The notes beneath the pieces were generated by a model. It ran no database searches. It was not told the DNA's origin and was given only the letters and a program-made list of their open reading frames with translations. 64,000 nt of DNA from Ehrlichia sp052043515 (lineage in GTDB: Bacteria > Pseudomonadota > Alphaproteobacteria > Rickettsiales > Anaplasmataceae): positions 124,001-188,000 of the forward strand of contig JBQEQX010000001.1 of assembly GCA_052043515.1 (NCBI GenBank), written 5' to 3'. The translations under genes were made by a program, and so were the position numbers. This document shows, one piece after another, positions 21,674 to 30,776 of the stretch (position 1 is its first letter; every line of letters starts with the position of its first letter).

Positions 21674-22202
21674 CCTTAGCAAGCAACAAGGAAACTCCCA
21701 AAGAAGCTGCAAATATTACAACAGTTTCCCCAAATGTATCATACCCACGAAAACTTGCTAAAATCGCAGTTACTAAATTAGGAATTCCTACATTAGAGTA
21801 AGTATTCTTCACATAATAGAATGCAACATGGTTATTAGCAAAAGAATTAGCATCTCCGAAAACCGGCAAATCAGATACTGCATACATCAAACTTATGAAC
21901 ATTGCCAAAGCAATAAACATTGGAAATATTTTTACATCACTACACGCTTCTCCTTCTCCCATACCAATTAGTGATAAAGCAGCCAGCATTAAGACCGTAC
22001 TTATACCTGCACCTACAGACGCTTCTGTAATAGCAACATCTGGAGCATTCATCACTAAATACAACAACGCCATTAAAAAGCTAAACATGCACATTACTAC
22101 CACATTAACAGTAAGATTTTTAAACCATACCAAACAAGAAGATACAACTAACAAAAACAATGATAAAACAACGTTCATAATAAAACTAATATCAGTCAGC
22201 AT
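21657..22202 (-). CDS. Mrp antiporter subunit A C-terminal-type protein (DUF4040 domain)
   Basis: Membrane protein of about 181 aa carrying the hydrogenase/MrpA C-terminal segment: NAPDVAITEASVGAGISTVL is the DUF4040 motif, and FRGYDTFGETVVIFAASLGV matches the end of MrpA/MbhE-like regions. It thus fuses an MbhD-like and an MbhE-like part. The large NuoL-like N-terminal half of MrpA is absent at this locus. ATG 22202 (MLTDISFIMN) overlaps the mrpG stop by 11 bases and fits the start better than the frame's first codon at 22250. It lies between mrpG and mrpB. Confidence 0.82.
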   Translation of the reverse strand: MLTDISFIMNVVLSLFLLVVSSCLVWFKNLTVNVVVMCMFSFLMALLYLVMNAPDVAITEASVGAGISTVLMLAALSLIGMGEGEACSDVKIFPMFIALAMFISLMYAVSDLPVFGDANSFANNHVAFYYVKNTYSNVGIPNLVTAILASFRGYDTFGETVVIFAASLGVSLLLAKDDNRV

Positions 22203-22491
22203 TATTCTTACCTTTTCTATCACTATGATAAGCAGCATTCGCCAACGCATAAGATGCTGTAGTACCAGTAATCCATAAAAAGCAAATCAACAATAAAATT
22301 TTAAGTGTAAAAATTGAAAATCCAAATTGCATAGCAAGACCAAACAAAATCAACGATGCACCCAAAGAATCTGTAATACCTGCAGGATGCAATTTCGTAT
22401 AAAAACCAGGAAACCTTACTACTCCTACACTAGAAGTGACAATTAAGAACAACCCTAACCCTAGAATTACCATACCCAAATATCCCATCAT
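22192..22491 (-). CDS. mrpG: Mrp cation/proton antiporter subunit G
   Basis: Three-helix MrpG/MnhG subunit of 99 aa. The signature VVRFPGFYTKLHPAGITDSLGASLI, split here across helix 1 and 2, is unmistakable. It overlaps the preceding mrpF by 4 bases (ATGA-type) and the next gene by about 11, so all five genes are expected on one coupled transcript. Full length, no break. Confidence 0.92.
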   Translation of the reverse strand: MMGYLGMVILGLGLFLIVTSSVGVVRFPGFYTKLHPAGITDSLGASLILFGLAMQFGFSIFTLKILLLICFLWITGTTASYALANAAYHSDRKGKNNAD

Positions 22492-22763
22492 TTTCTCACA
22501 TCTCCCGAAGAACCATAAAGAAAAAATTTCATGAAAGCAATGGTAGAAATAAAATTAATACACGCATACACTAAAGATACATCTATTAATGACAATGAAC
22601 CATTCACAGCTCCAATAACAACAATCAAAACTACAGAATATGTTCCAAATAAATTTGTAGCAAGTATTTTATCGTATATAGTCTTTCCACATACTACATA
22701 GATTAACATCATTCCCATACAGAATAATAAAACACAAGATGCAAGTACTAACATTTGATCCAA
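22488..22763 (-). CDS. mrpF: Mrp cation/proton antiporter subunit F
   Basis: First gene of the cluster, encoding a 91-aa three-helix MrpF/MnhF subunit. Recognised by TIYDKILATNLFGTYSVVLI and SLIDVSLVYACINFISTIAF, matching the D(R/K)...LD..G and LDVALV..ALNF pattern of the family. The 240 gene-free bases upstream separate it from tkt and should contain the promoter. MrpE and the N-terminal part of MrpA are missing here; mrpD is probably the gene at 14015-15602. Confidence 0.87.
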   Translation of the reverse strand: MDQMLVLASCVLLFCMGMMLIYVVCGKTIYDKILATNLFGTYSVVLIVVIGAVNGSLSLIDVSLVYACINFISTIAFMKFFLYGSSGDVRK

Positions 22764-23001
22764 TAAATAATTATGAAATCATCATATACAAATATTGAAA
22801 TTATGGTAATAAAAATTTCTATGACAATTAAAGTCAAGTCCTCCCGAAACCTTACCATATGAATATAACTACATAACACATTATACTGTTAGTATGGATA
22901 TGTTAAAAAAAACTTACAGTAGCATTAGAATATCAATTTTTTTTACAATAATAGATTTTTAACAATTCTCAACAGTTTTTTTAACTACAAAAGATTTCAA
23001 G

Positions 23002-24993
23002 TTATACTGCAGCAATCTTTAATTTATCAAGTATTCTATCTACTAAATCTTCCGCTGTAATTTTAAAATGCTTATATAAATCTTTGTATGGAGCAGACAT
23101 ACCAAAATCTTCTAACCCCACAAAAATCCCATCTTCCCCTATATATTGATGCCAACCAAAAGAATTAGCAGCTTCTACAGCAGCTTTTATACTTTTATTG
23201 TTTAGTAAATTAAGAATATATTTCTTATCCTGCTGATTAAATAACTCCCAACAAGGAAGAGATACTACCCTAGTGCCTAACCCCTTATTCTCTAAGATAA
23301 CGGATGCCTTTAACGCAATTTCTACCTCAGAGCCTGTAGCAAAAATAGTTACATCTAAATCTTTCTCATATTCACGAATAACATATGCACCCCTACTAGA
23401 CAAATTTTCTTCAATACATACGCCACGAACACCACTAACATTTTGTCTAGATAATATAAGCACTGATGGAGCATTAGTTAATCTTAATGCAATTTCCCAA
23501 CATTCCAATACTTCAATAGCATCAGCTGGTCTAAAAACGTACATATTAGGAATTGACCTCAAAGATGATAAATGTTCAACTGGTTGATGAGTAGGTCCAT
23601 CTTCCCCTACTCCAATCGAATCATGTGTCATAATATAAATAACCTGCTTTTTCATCAAAGCAGATAACCTCATAGCTGGTTTACAATAATCCGAAAAAAC
23701 CAAAAATGTACCTCCATAAGGAATTATCCCACCATGTAATGCCATTCCATTCATACATCCTGCCATAGCATGTTCTCTAATTCCATAGTGTAAATAAGAT
23801 CCATAAAAGTTATCCTTATTAATGACTGAGACAAAACTCGGCTTAGTATTATTAGAAATTGTAAGATCAGCAGAACCACCTACTAATTTACTTGTATGCT
23901 TTACTACAACTTCTAACACTCTACCTGAAGATTTACGGGTAGCTTCACTTAAATTTAAACTATACAATTCTTTCTTTAAATCCTTTAAATTCAAGAAAAC
24001 AGCATCAGGAACGCCATCATCGATCATATGGATAAAATCCCTAGATGTTTTACTATATTCCATACATCGATCAAACCATGCATTGTACTCTGCTTCTGAC
24101 CTACTAGCAACATTTCTCCATAATTGAAGTATTTCTTCCGGAATCTCGAATTGCTTATTGGTCCATCTTAATTTCTTTTTCATTGAAGTTATTTCCTCTT
24201 CCGAAAATGGCCAACTATGCGCTGCACATGTATTTTCTTTTGAGGCAACATTTTTGCCAATAACTGTTCTACAACAAATTAAAGAAGGTTTACTAGATGT
24301 TTTAGCATCCTTAATTGAAGATTCAATTTGGCTAAAATCATGCCCATCTATCTCAAACACCTCCCATCCGTAAGACAAAAACCTAGCTTTAACATCATCT
24401 GAAACTGATAAAGAGGTGGGACCATCTATTGAAATATTATTATTATCAAACAATACTATCAATTTACTCAATTGCAAATGTCCTGCTAAAGATGCAGCTT
24501 CATGACTAATTCCTTCCATAAGACATCCATCACCAACCATAACATAAGTATTATGATTTACAATTTCGCAGCCAAATTTTTCAGATAATATTTTCTCAGC
24601 TATTGCCATACCTACAGCGGATGCTAAACCCTGACCTAATGGCCCAGTTGTAGCATCTACCCCAGGAGTACATCCATATTCTGGATGCCCAGGAGTTAAG
24701 GAGTGGATCTGTCTAAATTTCTTTATCTCTTCTATATCTAAATATCCTAAAAAATATAGTAAGGAATACAACAGCATTGATCCGTGTCCATTTGACAAAA
24801 TGAACCTATCTCTGTCAAACCAATCAGGACTTTTAGGATTAAATTTTAAAAATTTTGCAAACAATATTGTAGCCACATCTGCCATACCAAGCGGCATTCC
24901 TGGATGTCCAGATACAGCTTTCTGTATAGCATCCATTGAAAGTACCCTTACAGCATTAGCCATAGCTAGCATATCAATATATTCTTTACTCAT
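23002..24993 (-). CDS. tkt: Transketolase
   Basis: Thiamine-diphosphate enzyme of the non-oxidative pentose phosphate pathway. The 663-aa product carries SGHPGMPLGMADV, GPLGQGLASAVGMA and the ThDP-binding GDGCLMEGISHEAASLAG ... NN, then the pyrimidine domain with YGIREHAMAGCMNGMALHGG and DSIGVGEDGPTHQPVEHL, and ends in the C-terminal domain (SLPCWELFNQQ). The frame opens at 25017, but ATG 24993 (MSKEYID) has GAGGCGAGG directly upstream and is preferred. Uninterrupted. It supplies ribose phosphate and erythrose phosphate in an organism with reduced carbon metabolism. Confidence 0.96.
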   Translation of the reverse strand: MSKEYIDMLAMANAVRVLSMDAIQKAVSGHPGMPLGMADVATILFAKFLKFNPKSPDWFDRDRFILSNGHGSMLLYSLLYFLGYLDIEEIKKFRQIHSLTPGHPEYGCTPGVDATTGPLGQGLASAVGMAIAEKILSEKFGCEIVNHNTYVMVGDGCLMEGISHEAASLAGHLQLSKLIVLFDNNNISIDGPTSLSVSDDVKARFLSYGWEVFEIDGHDFSQIESSIKDAKTSSKPSLICCRTVIGKNVASKENTCAAHSWPFSEEEITSMKKKLRWTNKQFEIPEEILQLWRNVASRSEAEYNAWFDRCMEYSKTSRDFIHMIDDGVPDAVFLNLKDLKKELYSLNLSEATRKSSGRVLEVVVKHTSKLVGGSADLTISNNTKPSFVSVINKDNFYGSYLHYGIREHAMAGCMNGMALHGGIIPYGGTFLVFSDYCKPAMRLSALMKKQVIYIMTHDSIGVGEDGPTHQPVEHLSSLRSIPNMYVFRPADAIEVLECWEIALRLTNAPSVLILSRQNVSGVRGVCIEENLSSRGAYVIREYEKDLDVTIFATGSEVEIALKASVILENKGLGTRVVSLPCWELFNQQDKKYILNLLNNKSIKAAVEAANSFGWHQYIGEDGIFVGLEDFGMSAPYKDLYKHFKITAEDLVDRILDKLKIAAV

Positions 24994-25052
24994 GCCTCGC
25001 CTCATTAAATTAATCACACATAACCAACGAAAAATAAATGTTTTTACAATAA

Positions 25053-26530
25053 CTATATATTTAGATATTTATCTATGAGGTAGTTCTTATAGAAATTGAT
25101 ATTTAATTTCTGACCAGTAATTTTTTTTAATAAATCCACGCTACTGCATTTTGCTCCATGATCACATACATTCTTATTAATCCATAAAAGAAATGACGAA
25201 AAATTTCCATTTTCTATTTCTGATAAAATTTTAGAATCACTGTCCTTCATTACAGAAAAAACCTGAGAAGCAATTATAGCAGAAATCATATAACAAGGAA
25301 AATATCCAAACAGTCCATTTATCCAATAATCATCTTGTAGAAACCCTTCAAAATCACTCTTTGGAACAATGTTAAAATAATGTTCTATTCCTTGAACCCA
25401 AGCATCTGGCAAATCTTGTACTTGCAAAGAACCACTTATCATTTCCTTCTCCAAAGTATATCGCAACATAACATGTGCTAATAAAGTTACCTCATCAGAC
25501 TTATGCATAAACAAACTAGGTTGTACTTGATTAAAGTAAGACTGAATATTTTGATAATGGCCAACCCTACCTCTAAAAGAAAATTGTTTTTTTAAATTAG
25601 GAGATATAAATTTCACAAACTCTTCACTCACCATTAAATGGTTCGACGCTAATAATCCTAAAACCTCAAGTACAATATTATCTACATTCCACACTATAGG
25701 CTGCCTATGCCATTTTACAGGCAAATTTAAAATATACAACCTATAACCTATTTTCTTCAGTAAAGTTTTCAATCCAATTCTATAATCACTTTCATCATAA
25801 TTAATTGCAAAACAGATATCTTTTCCAAATAGATGTCTTTCACTCGCATAATCTTGATGGATAATATCTAGATTATCCTTCGCCATACCAAAACAAGATA
25901 AGCAATCATACCACAAAAGGATTTGCTTATCTTTATCTATATCCTTTGGATAATAAATTTTGTTCTGTCTTTGTTTATTACTCACTTCTTCTAAAAATCT
26001 ACGAAAAAACCCTCCTATTTCAGTAAATATAGCATCTATCTTTTTTAGTACTTAATTTACAATTTCGAACTTTTTAAAATGACATCATATTTAGAAATTT
26101 TTGAACTTTCAGCACTAATAGATACAATTTCGCTCACTATTTTTACAATTTCGGATAATAGAACTAACACATCTTTAACAGATGCATCACCACTACGGAA
26201 CAACATCCAAGAATTTCTACATTTCATTCGCGCTTTACAGAGATCTATAGTTAATCCTATGGGAATAGAACTACTATTTCTGTACATCAGATCCATATGA
26301 TTTAAATTGGCAATTTCCCAATCATCCAATTTGACTTTATTGGCTAAAGAATGCTGTATCATTTCATTAACCATCTCACTACTGGCAATTTCATGCTTAA
26401 TTTCCTGAAGTGTACAAATATACTCCACATTATCACTAAAGTTGGTCTTGCTAGACTCTAAAACACCAATAATAGAATTAATATTTCCAATTTTATCAAA
26501 AACTCGCTCTAAAAATTTATAATGTTTCAT
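25053..26530 (-). CDS. M32 carboxypeptidase (Taq-type) homologue lacking the zinc motif, two frameshifts
   Basis: The fold is clearly that of thermostable carboxypeptidase 1: N-terminal helical region LERVFDKIGNINSIIGVLE, ERHLFGKDICFAINYDESDY, and C-terminal VGHYQNIQSYFNQVQPSLF, DLPDAWVQGIEHYFNIVP and LFGYFPCYMISAI. The active-site HExxH of M32 is replaced: where the family has GTxHExGHALYEQGLP the gene has LLKKIGYRLYILNLP, and HES downstream is LEV. Both zinc His and the catalytic Glu are gone, so it should be inactive as a peptidase. The frame breaks at T6 26041-26046 and T5 26071-26075; correcting both gives KVRNCKLSTKKIDAIF and 491 aa. It may be a pseudoenzyme or a decaying gene. Confidence 0.85.
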
Positions 26531-27329
26531 ACGTATAATATTCCGTAGGTTAAATTCACTTAGTCAGTTAATCAAAAAATTAATTAAATAATGTCGACAA
26601 ATATGCAAGAATTTCTCTAAAACATATACTAAACACACAATGTACAAATGTATACACATTATTGAGCTAAATATTAATAACAAAAACATTTATTATTTAA
26701 CTTCATCATATATCTAACTAAATAGTTGATTATGATAATCATCATACTAGCTATTCTCTATATTGCAAAATATCAATATTTGTTCTACCAAAAAATTTCA
26801 CTTTTGATAACAAAAACATTTCACGAGAACACCTTAGCTAACATATCACATTAAATGATAAATGCACTGGCATATATAACATAGAGTTGTTATTAATTAA
26901 GCACTTGAATTAAATAATTCGTAATGTAATTCACATTAATTAAATAGTACCCATTTTGATAACTACGTTTGTGATACATATATTTTATCTAGATTGTTAA
27001 TACCCCGTATTTACCTATTATTAAAACCACAAACATAGTTTATCAATAATATGCTATTTACCAATAATTTTAATATACCATTCTAAAAAAACATATAATT
27101 AATGTAATTAATAGACAGATATGAAATAAGCATAAATTAAATTCATACAATGAACTACGTTGAAATAGGCACACTCTAACATAGCATTAAGCAATACAAC
27201 GTTTAGTAAGCTTCTGAGTCTAGTAAATTCCACTATAAGTGGTGAAGTTTTGTACTTCATTTTTCTCTTGACTTAAGATAATTTTAAGCAATGATCTTCA
27301 TAATTTCTTCTAACAACAGTTGAGGCTAT
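26531..27329. other. Long divergent intergenic region
   Basis: About 800 AT-rich bases between the M32 homologue (minus) and pal (plus). No coding frame was recognised. The 12-base string ACAAAAACATTT with two flanking bases occurs twice (near 26683 and 26810), too short to interpret. TTGACT at 27268-27273 is a possible -35 for pal, but no good -10 sits at the right distance. Confidence 0.5.
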
Positions 27330-27878
27330 ATGAAATATAAGTTAATGTTTGCTAAGTTCATACTACTATCCTTAATTTTAGGTGGCTGCATACGCCATAA
27401 TCATGTTCCGTTAGTGAACGTTAATCATGTGTTTTCCAACATGAAAACTATCGAAAAAATATATTTTGATTTTGGGAAGGCAACAATAAAAGATTCAGAT
27501 AAAGCAATACTCGAGACACTAATACAAAAAGCACAAAAGGAACAAGATAGCAAGATTATTATTGTCGGGCATACCGACACTAGAGGTACAGAAGAGTACA
27601 ATCTAGCTCTGGGAGAAAAAAGGGCAAATGCAGTTAAACAGTTTATGGTGGAATATGATCAATCTTTAGAGTATAGAATTACTGTAATATCAAAGGGAAA
27701 GTCCGAACCAGCAGTTTTGGTATATTCGAGTAATATGGAAGAAGCTGAAGAGGCCCATGCTAAGAATCGCAGAGTTGTAGTAACACTATCTGGAAGTTCA
27801 CAAGAAACAAACTCCACAAAGGAGCCTGGCGATGCTGTATTAGAAGAAAATAATGACACACTTGATGAAAATAACTAA
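27330..27878 (+). CDS. pal: Peptidoglycan-associated lipoprotein Pal (OmpA-like domain)
   Basis: Outer-membrane lipoprotein of the Tol-Pal system. A signal peptide (KFILLSLIL) ends in lipobox GGC, giving Cys20 as the lipidated residue. The OmpA C-terminal domain follows: KIYFDFGKATIKDSDKAIL, then IIVGHTDTRGTEEYNLALGE with the Asp/Arg that contact diaminopimelate, and NRRVVVTLSG. The acidic tail (EEDNNDTLDENN-like, about 25 residues) is an extension past the domain. GAGG lies four bases before the ATG. In Ehrlichia this protein is a known immunogenic 19-kDa-class antigen. No tolB or other tol gene is adjacent. Confidence 0.92.
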   Translation: MKYKLMFAKFILLSLILGGCIRHNHVPLVNVNHVFSNMKTIEKIYFDFGKATIKDSDKAILETLIQKAQKEQDSKIIIVGHTDTRGTEEYNLALGEKRANAVKQFMVEYDQSLEYRITVISKGKSEPAVLVYSSNMEEAEEAHAKNRRVVVTLSGSSQETNSTKEPGDAVLEENNDTLDENN

Positions 27879-27887
27879 TTAGTTGTG

Positions 27888-27948
27888 AATAAAAACAGCA
27901 CTTTTCTCTTCGCGCTTTGGTGTATTAGAGTTACGTGTTGTTTTTATT
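27888..27948 (+). terminator. Long hairpin downstream of pal
   Basis: AATAAAAACAGCAC (27888-27901) and GTGTTGTTTTTATT (27935-27948) form a 14-bp stem with one mismatch and a loop of about 33 bases, 10 bases past the pal stop. The T run on the right arm suits a factor-independent terminator. The stem is symmetrical, so it could also work from the other side. Confidence 0.6.
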
Positions 27949-28210
27949 TAAAAATAGAAAGTTATAGCATTGCTATCCTAGGCACACACTATGGATTTGA
28001 GTTTTGTCAGTACTGCGTCATATAAGTCTCGTATGCTGTTCATGTTCTACGTACGCATTATCAGTATGATCACTACGCATAACAGTCAGATATAATTAGT
28101 TTTTCTTAACCAATTTCAGAAACATATATGTAGAACATCTTGGCTATTTAAATAATTTGACACAATTTCTTTATTTTGTTAGTGTGGCTGGGGATTTATA
28201 CAGAAAAGCT
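27949..28210. other. Spacer between pal terminator and purA
   Basis: About 260 bases with no gene. The purA frame is open from 28157, but these first 18 codons do not belong to the family. The purA promoter should be here; no clear pair was identified. Confidence 0.45.
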
Positions 28211-29503
28211 ATGGTAAATATAGTAGTTGTAGGGTTGCAATGGGGTGACGAAGGCAAGGGAAAAGTTGTAGATTGGCTATCTAACATTGCAGATGCTGTA
28301 GTAAGATTTCAAGGAGGAAATAATGCAGGTCACACCATAGTAATAGAGGATAAAACTTATAAAGTAAACTTATTACCGTCCTCTATTCTACACAACAACA
28401 AGCTATCAATAATAGGTAACGGGGTGGTTATAGACCCTTATGCTCTTATCTCTGAAATTGAGAATTTAAAAAATAGTGGTATTAATATCACTGACCAGAA
28501 CCTCGCAATATCAGAGTCTTGTCCATTAGTACTCAGTGTACACAAGCAAGCAGATATACTATTCGAACAACTTAGAGGAGATACTATAGGTACTACAAAT
28601 AAAGGTATTGGTCCGTGTTATGCAGATAAAATTAGCCGCAGAGCCATAAGAGTATGCGACTTACTTGATACGAAAGACTTGTTATATAATAAAGTAGGTC
28701 ATCTTCTTAGCTACCATAACTTACTGAGAAAAAATCTTGATATTCCACCTGTAGAAACGGATAATATAGTAAATGAGCTCTTGGATATTGCTCCTAAAAT
28801 ATCGCCATTCGTTAGGCCGGTATGGAAAGTGATACATGACTTAACCCAAACAAATAAGGTAATAATTTTCGAGGGAGCGCAAGGCACGTTTTTAGATATT
28901 GACCATGGAACATATCCTTTTGTTACATCAAGCAATACAATAGCACCACAAGCATGGGTTGGATGTGGAATTAATCCTTCAAACAAATCTTACGTATTAG
29001 GATTAATAAAAGCTTATACAACAAGAGTAGGTAACGGACCATTTTTCACTGAACAAAACAACAGTGTGGGTAAGGCTATGTTTGAAACAGGAAAAGAAAT
29101 TGGTACTGTAAGTAATAGACAGAGAAGGTGTGGGTGGTTTGATGCAGTATTAGCACGGCAAGCTATTATATTATCTGGGGTGTCAGGCCTAGTGATAACC
29201 AAGTTAGATGTATTAGATCGATTCAGTGAAATAAGGATATGTGTAAAATATAAATATGGAAATATGACATACGATTATCTGCCAGCATCGCCTCATATAC
29301 AAAGTAACCTGGAGCCTTTATACGAGACACTTCCTGGATGGCAAACCAATACATTTGGAGCTATATCATATGAAGACCTGCCACAAAATGCGGTATCCTA
29401 TATAAAAAAAATAGAGGAAATTTTAAAAGTTCCTATACATCTAATCTCCACAGGTCCAGAAAGAAATTCCATGATTATACTAAACAGTAACTTTTTACAA
29501 TAA
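28211..29503 (+). CDS. purA: Adenylosuccinate synthetase
   Basis: Makes adenylosuccinate from IMP, aspartate and GTP on the way to AMP. The 430-aa product starts MVNIVVVGLQWGDEGKGK with the P-loop-like GDEGKGK, continues with RFQGGNNAGHTIV, TTNKGIGPCYADK and the C-terminal GWFDAVLARQA and KLDVLDRF. The ATG at 28211 is chosen because family members begin at this residue; the open frame runs 54 bases further upstream. Uninterrupted and alone. Confidence 0.96.
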   Translation: MVNIVVVGLQWGDEGKGKVVDWLSNIADAVVRFQGGNNAGHTIVIEDKTYKVNLLPSSILHNNKLSIIGNGVVIDPYALISEIENLKNSGINITDQNLAISESCPLVLSVHKQADILFEQLRGDTIGTTNKGIGPCYADKISRRAIRVCDLLDTKDLLYNKVGHLLSYHNLLRKNLDIPPVETDNIVNELLDIAPKISPFVRPVWKVIHDLTQTNKVIIFEGAQGTFLDIDHGTYPFVTSSNTIAPQAWVGCGINPSNKSYVLGLIKAYTTRVGNGPFFTEQNNSVGKAMFETGKEIGTVSNRQRRCGWFDAVLARQAIILSGVSGLVITKLDVLDRFSEIRICVKYKYGNMTYDYLPASPHIQSNLEPLYETLPGWQTNTFGAISYEDLPQNAVSYIKKIEEILKVPIHLISTGPERNSMIILNSNFLQ

Positions 29504-30159
29504 TATACAAATCACTAAAAAATTGGCCACTTCAAATATACAAAGACATGTCCTTTTTTACTTACACCTATTCAATTTTGCAAACTTAAAACCCTGCAGT
29601 CATAAGATGAATATGTCTGTTACACTTTTTTAATAAACACACAAAAACTTGCAATTAATACATCACAAAGTATCCATTTACTCTCACATGATGTACTTAA
29701 AAATAGTCCATGAGAAATTATAGACAGAATCATACTGCGTAAACGTGATATAACATAAAAGATACTAAATTTCTATTTTTCCCCAAACTGTAATAAGAAA
29801 AAAGACCAATCAAATAAACTTTTATACATAAAGAGTACTTAAAAAAATCGATGAATATTAAACTAGTAAACTTCATATTAGTTAATATAAACTAAAGTAA
29901 GAACACGAATTTGACAGCTATAAAAATATTTGACTTCTATATTCATTACTCCCCCATAAAACAACACAAGTTTTAAGAAAAACAATACAATCATTATATA
30001 GCAAAATCTACACTTCACTTACAAGAAAATACAAAATCGTGTGCATAGTACCCTACAGCCAATTTGGCAATTTCCTAAATACATAACAATTAAACCAAAT
30101 ACCACCATATCTTACACACACTTTACGACCTAAAATACTCATTTTCCTGAAAAGATTCT
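29504..30159. other. Intergenic region between convergent genes
   Basis: About 650 AT-rich bases between purA (plus) and ruvX (minus), which converge. No coding frame, RNA signature or strong hairpin was seen. Confidence 0.5.
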
Positions 30160-30630
30160 CTACATTTGATAAATTTTCACCATATCAAGCACTTGCTGCA
30201 AAATTAACAGAGCAGCAATTTTATCATCCATTTCTTGAGACTTTTTTCTCTTAATATTGGCTAACTTTGCAACCCTTGTAGCCATAGCAGTACTATATCT
30301 TTCATCATGTAAGTAAATATTAATCTTATATTTTCCTATGACTCGATTTGCAAATAATACGATCTTTTCGCACATCTGACTTTCCATGCCGCTTAACTCA
30401 ATTGGCCATCCTATTATTATTGAACCCACACTATTTTCTACAAAAATAGAATACAAACTACCTAAATCTTTCCTAGTACTCCTCCGCGTGTAAACACCGT
30501 AAGGTATAGCCACTAAATTCGTCTTATCACTTAAAGCTATACCAATTTTTCTCTCCCCAAAATCTAAACCCATTATTCTTTTTGTTCTATCTATAGCTTT
30601 AACAAATCCATTGACATCTCTATACAACAT
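30160..30630 (-). CDS. ruvX: RuvX/YqgF family pre-16S rRNA nuclease
   Basis: RNase H-fold nuclease that finishes the 5' end of 16S rRNA, long annotated as a Holliday junction resolvase. The 156-aa product has the catalytic Asp in IMGLDFGERKIGIALSDKTN, the VGSIIIGWPIELSGMES segment, LHDERYSTAMATR with the second acidic residue, and DDKIAALLILQQVLD with the third. All acidic positions are intact. It lies 146 bases beyond nrdA on the same strand. Confidence 0.92.
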   Translation of the reverse strand: MLYRDVNGFVKAIDRTKRIMGLDFGERKIGIALSDKTNLVAIPYGVYTRRSTRKDLGSLYSIFVENSVGSIIIGWPIELSGMESQMCEKIVLFANRVIGKYKINIYLHDERYSTAMATRVAKLANIKRKKSQEMDDKIAALLILQQVLDMVKIYQM

Positions 30631-30776
30631 ACGTTACGCCATAAACATTTCTTCCATAGAATAAACTGCTCCCAACAATTCCCTTGTTACATAAATAAGT
30701 CATAGCTATACTACGATACTAATTACTAACGTCATACTAATTTCGAATAACTATAGTCAACCCAGCTCTCATATGA

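Noticed and set aside
26683..26825. Short direct repeat around ACAAAAACATTT as a tandem repeat element
   Set aside because: Only two copies about 120 bases apart and A rich; expected by chance in this composition.
27268..27302. pal promoter TTGACT with CATAAT
   Set aside because: The spacing is about 23 bases, too long for a sigma70 promoter.
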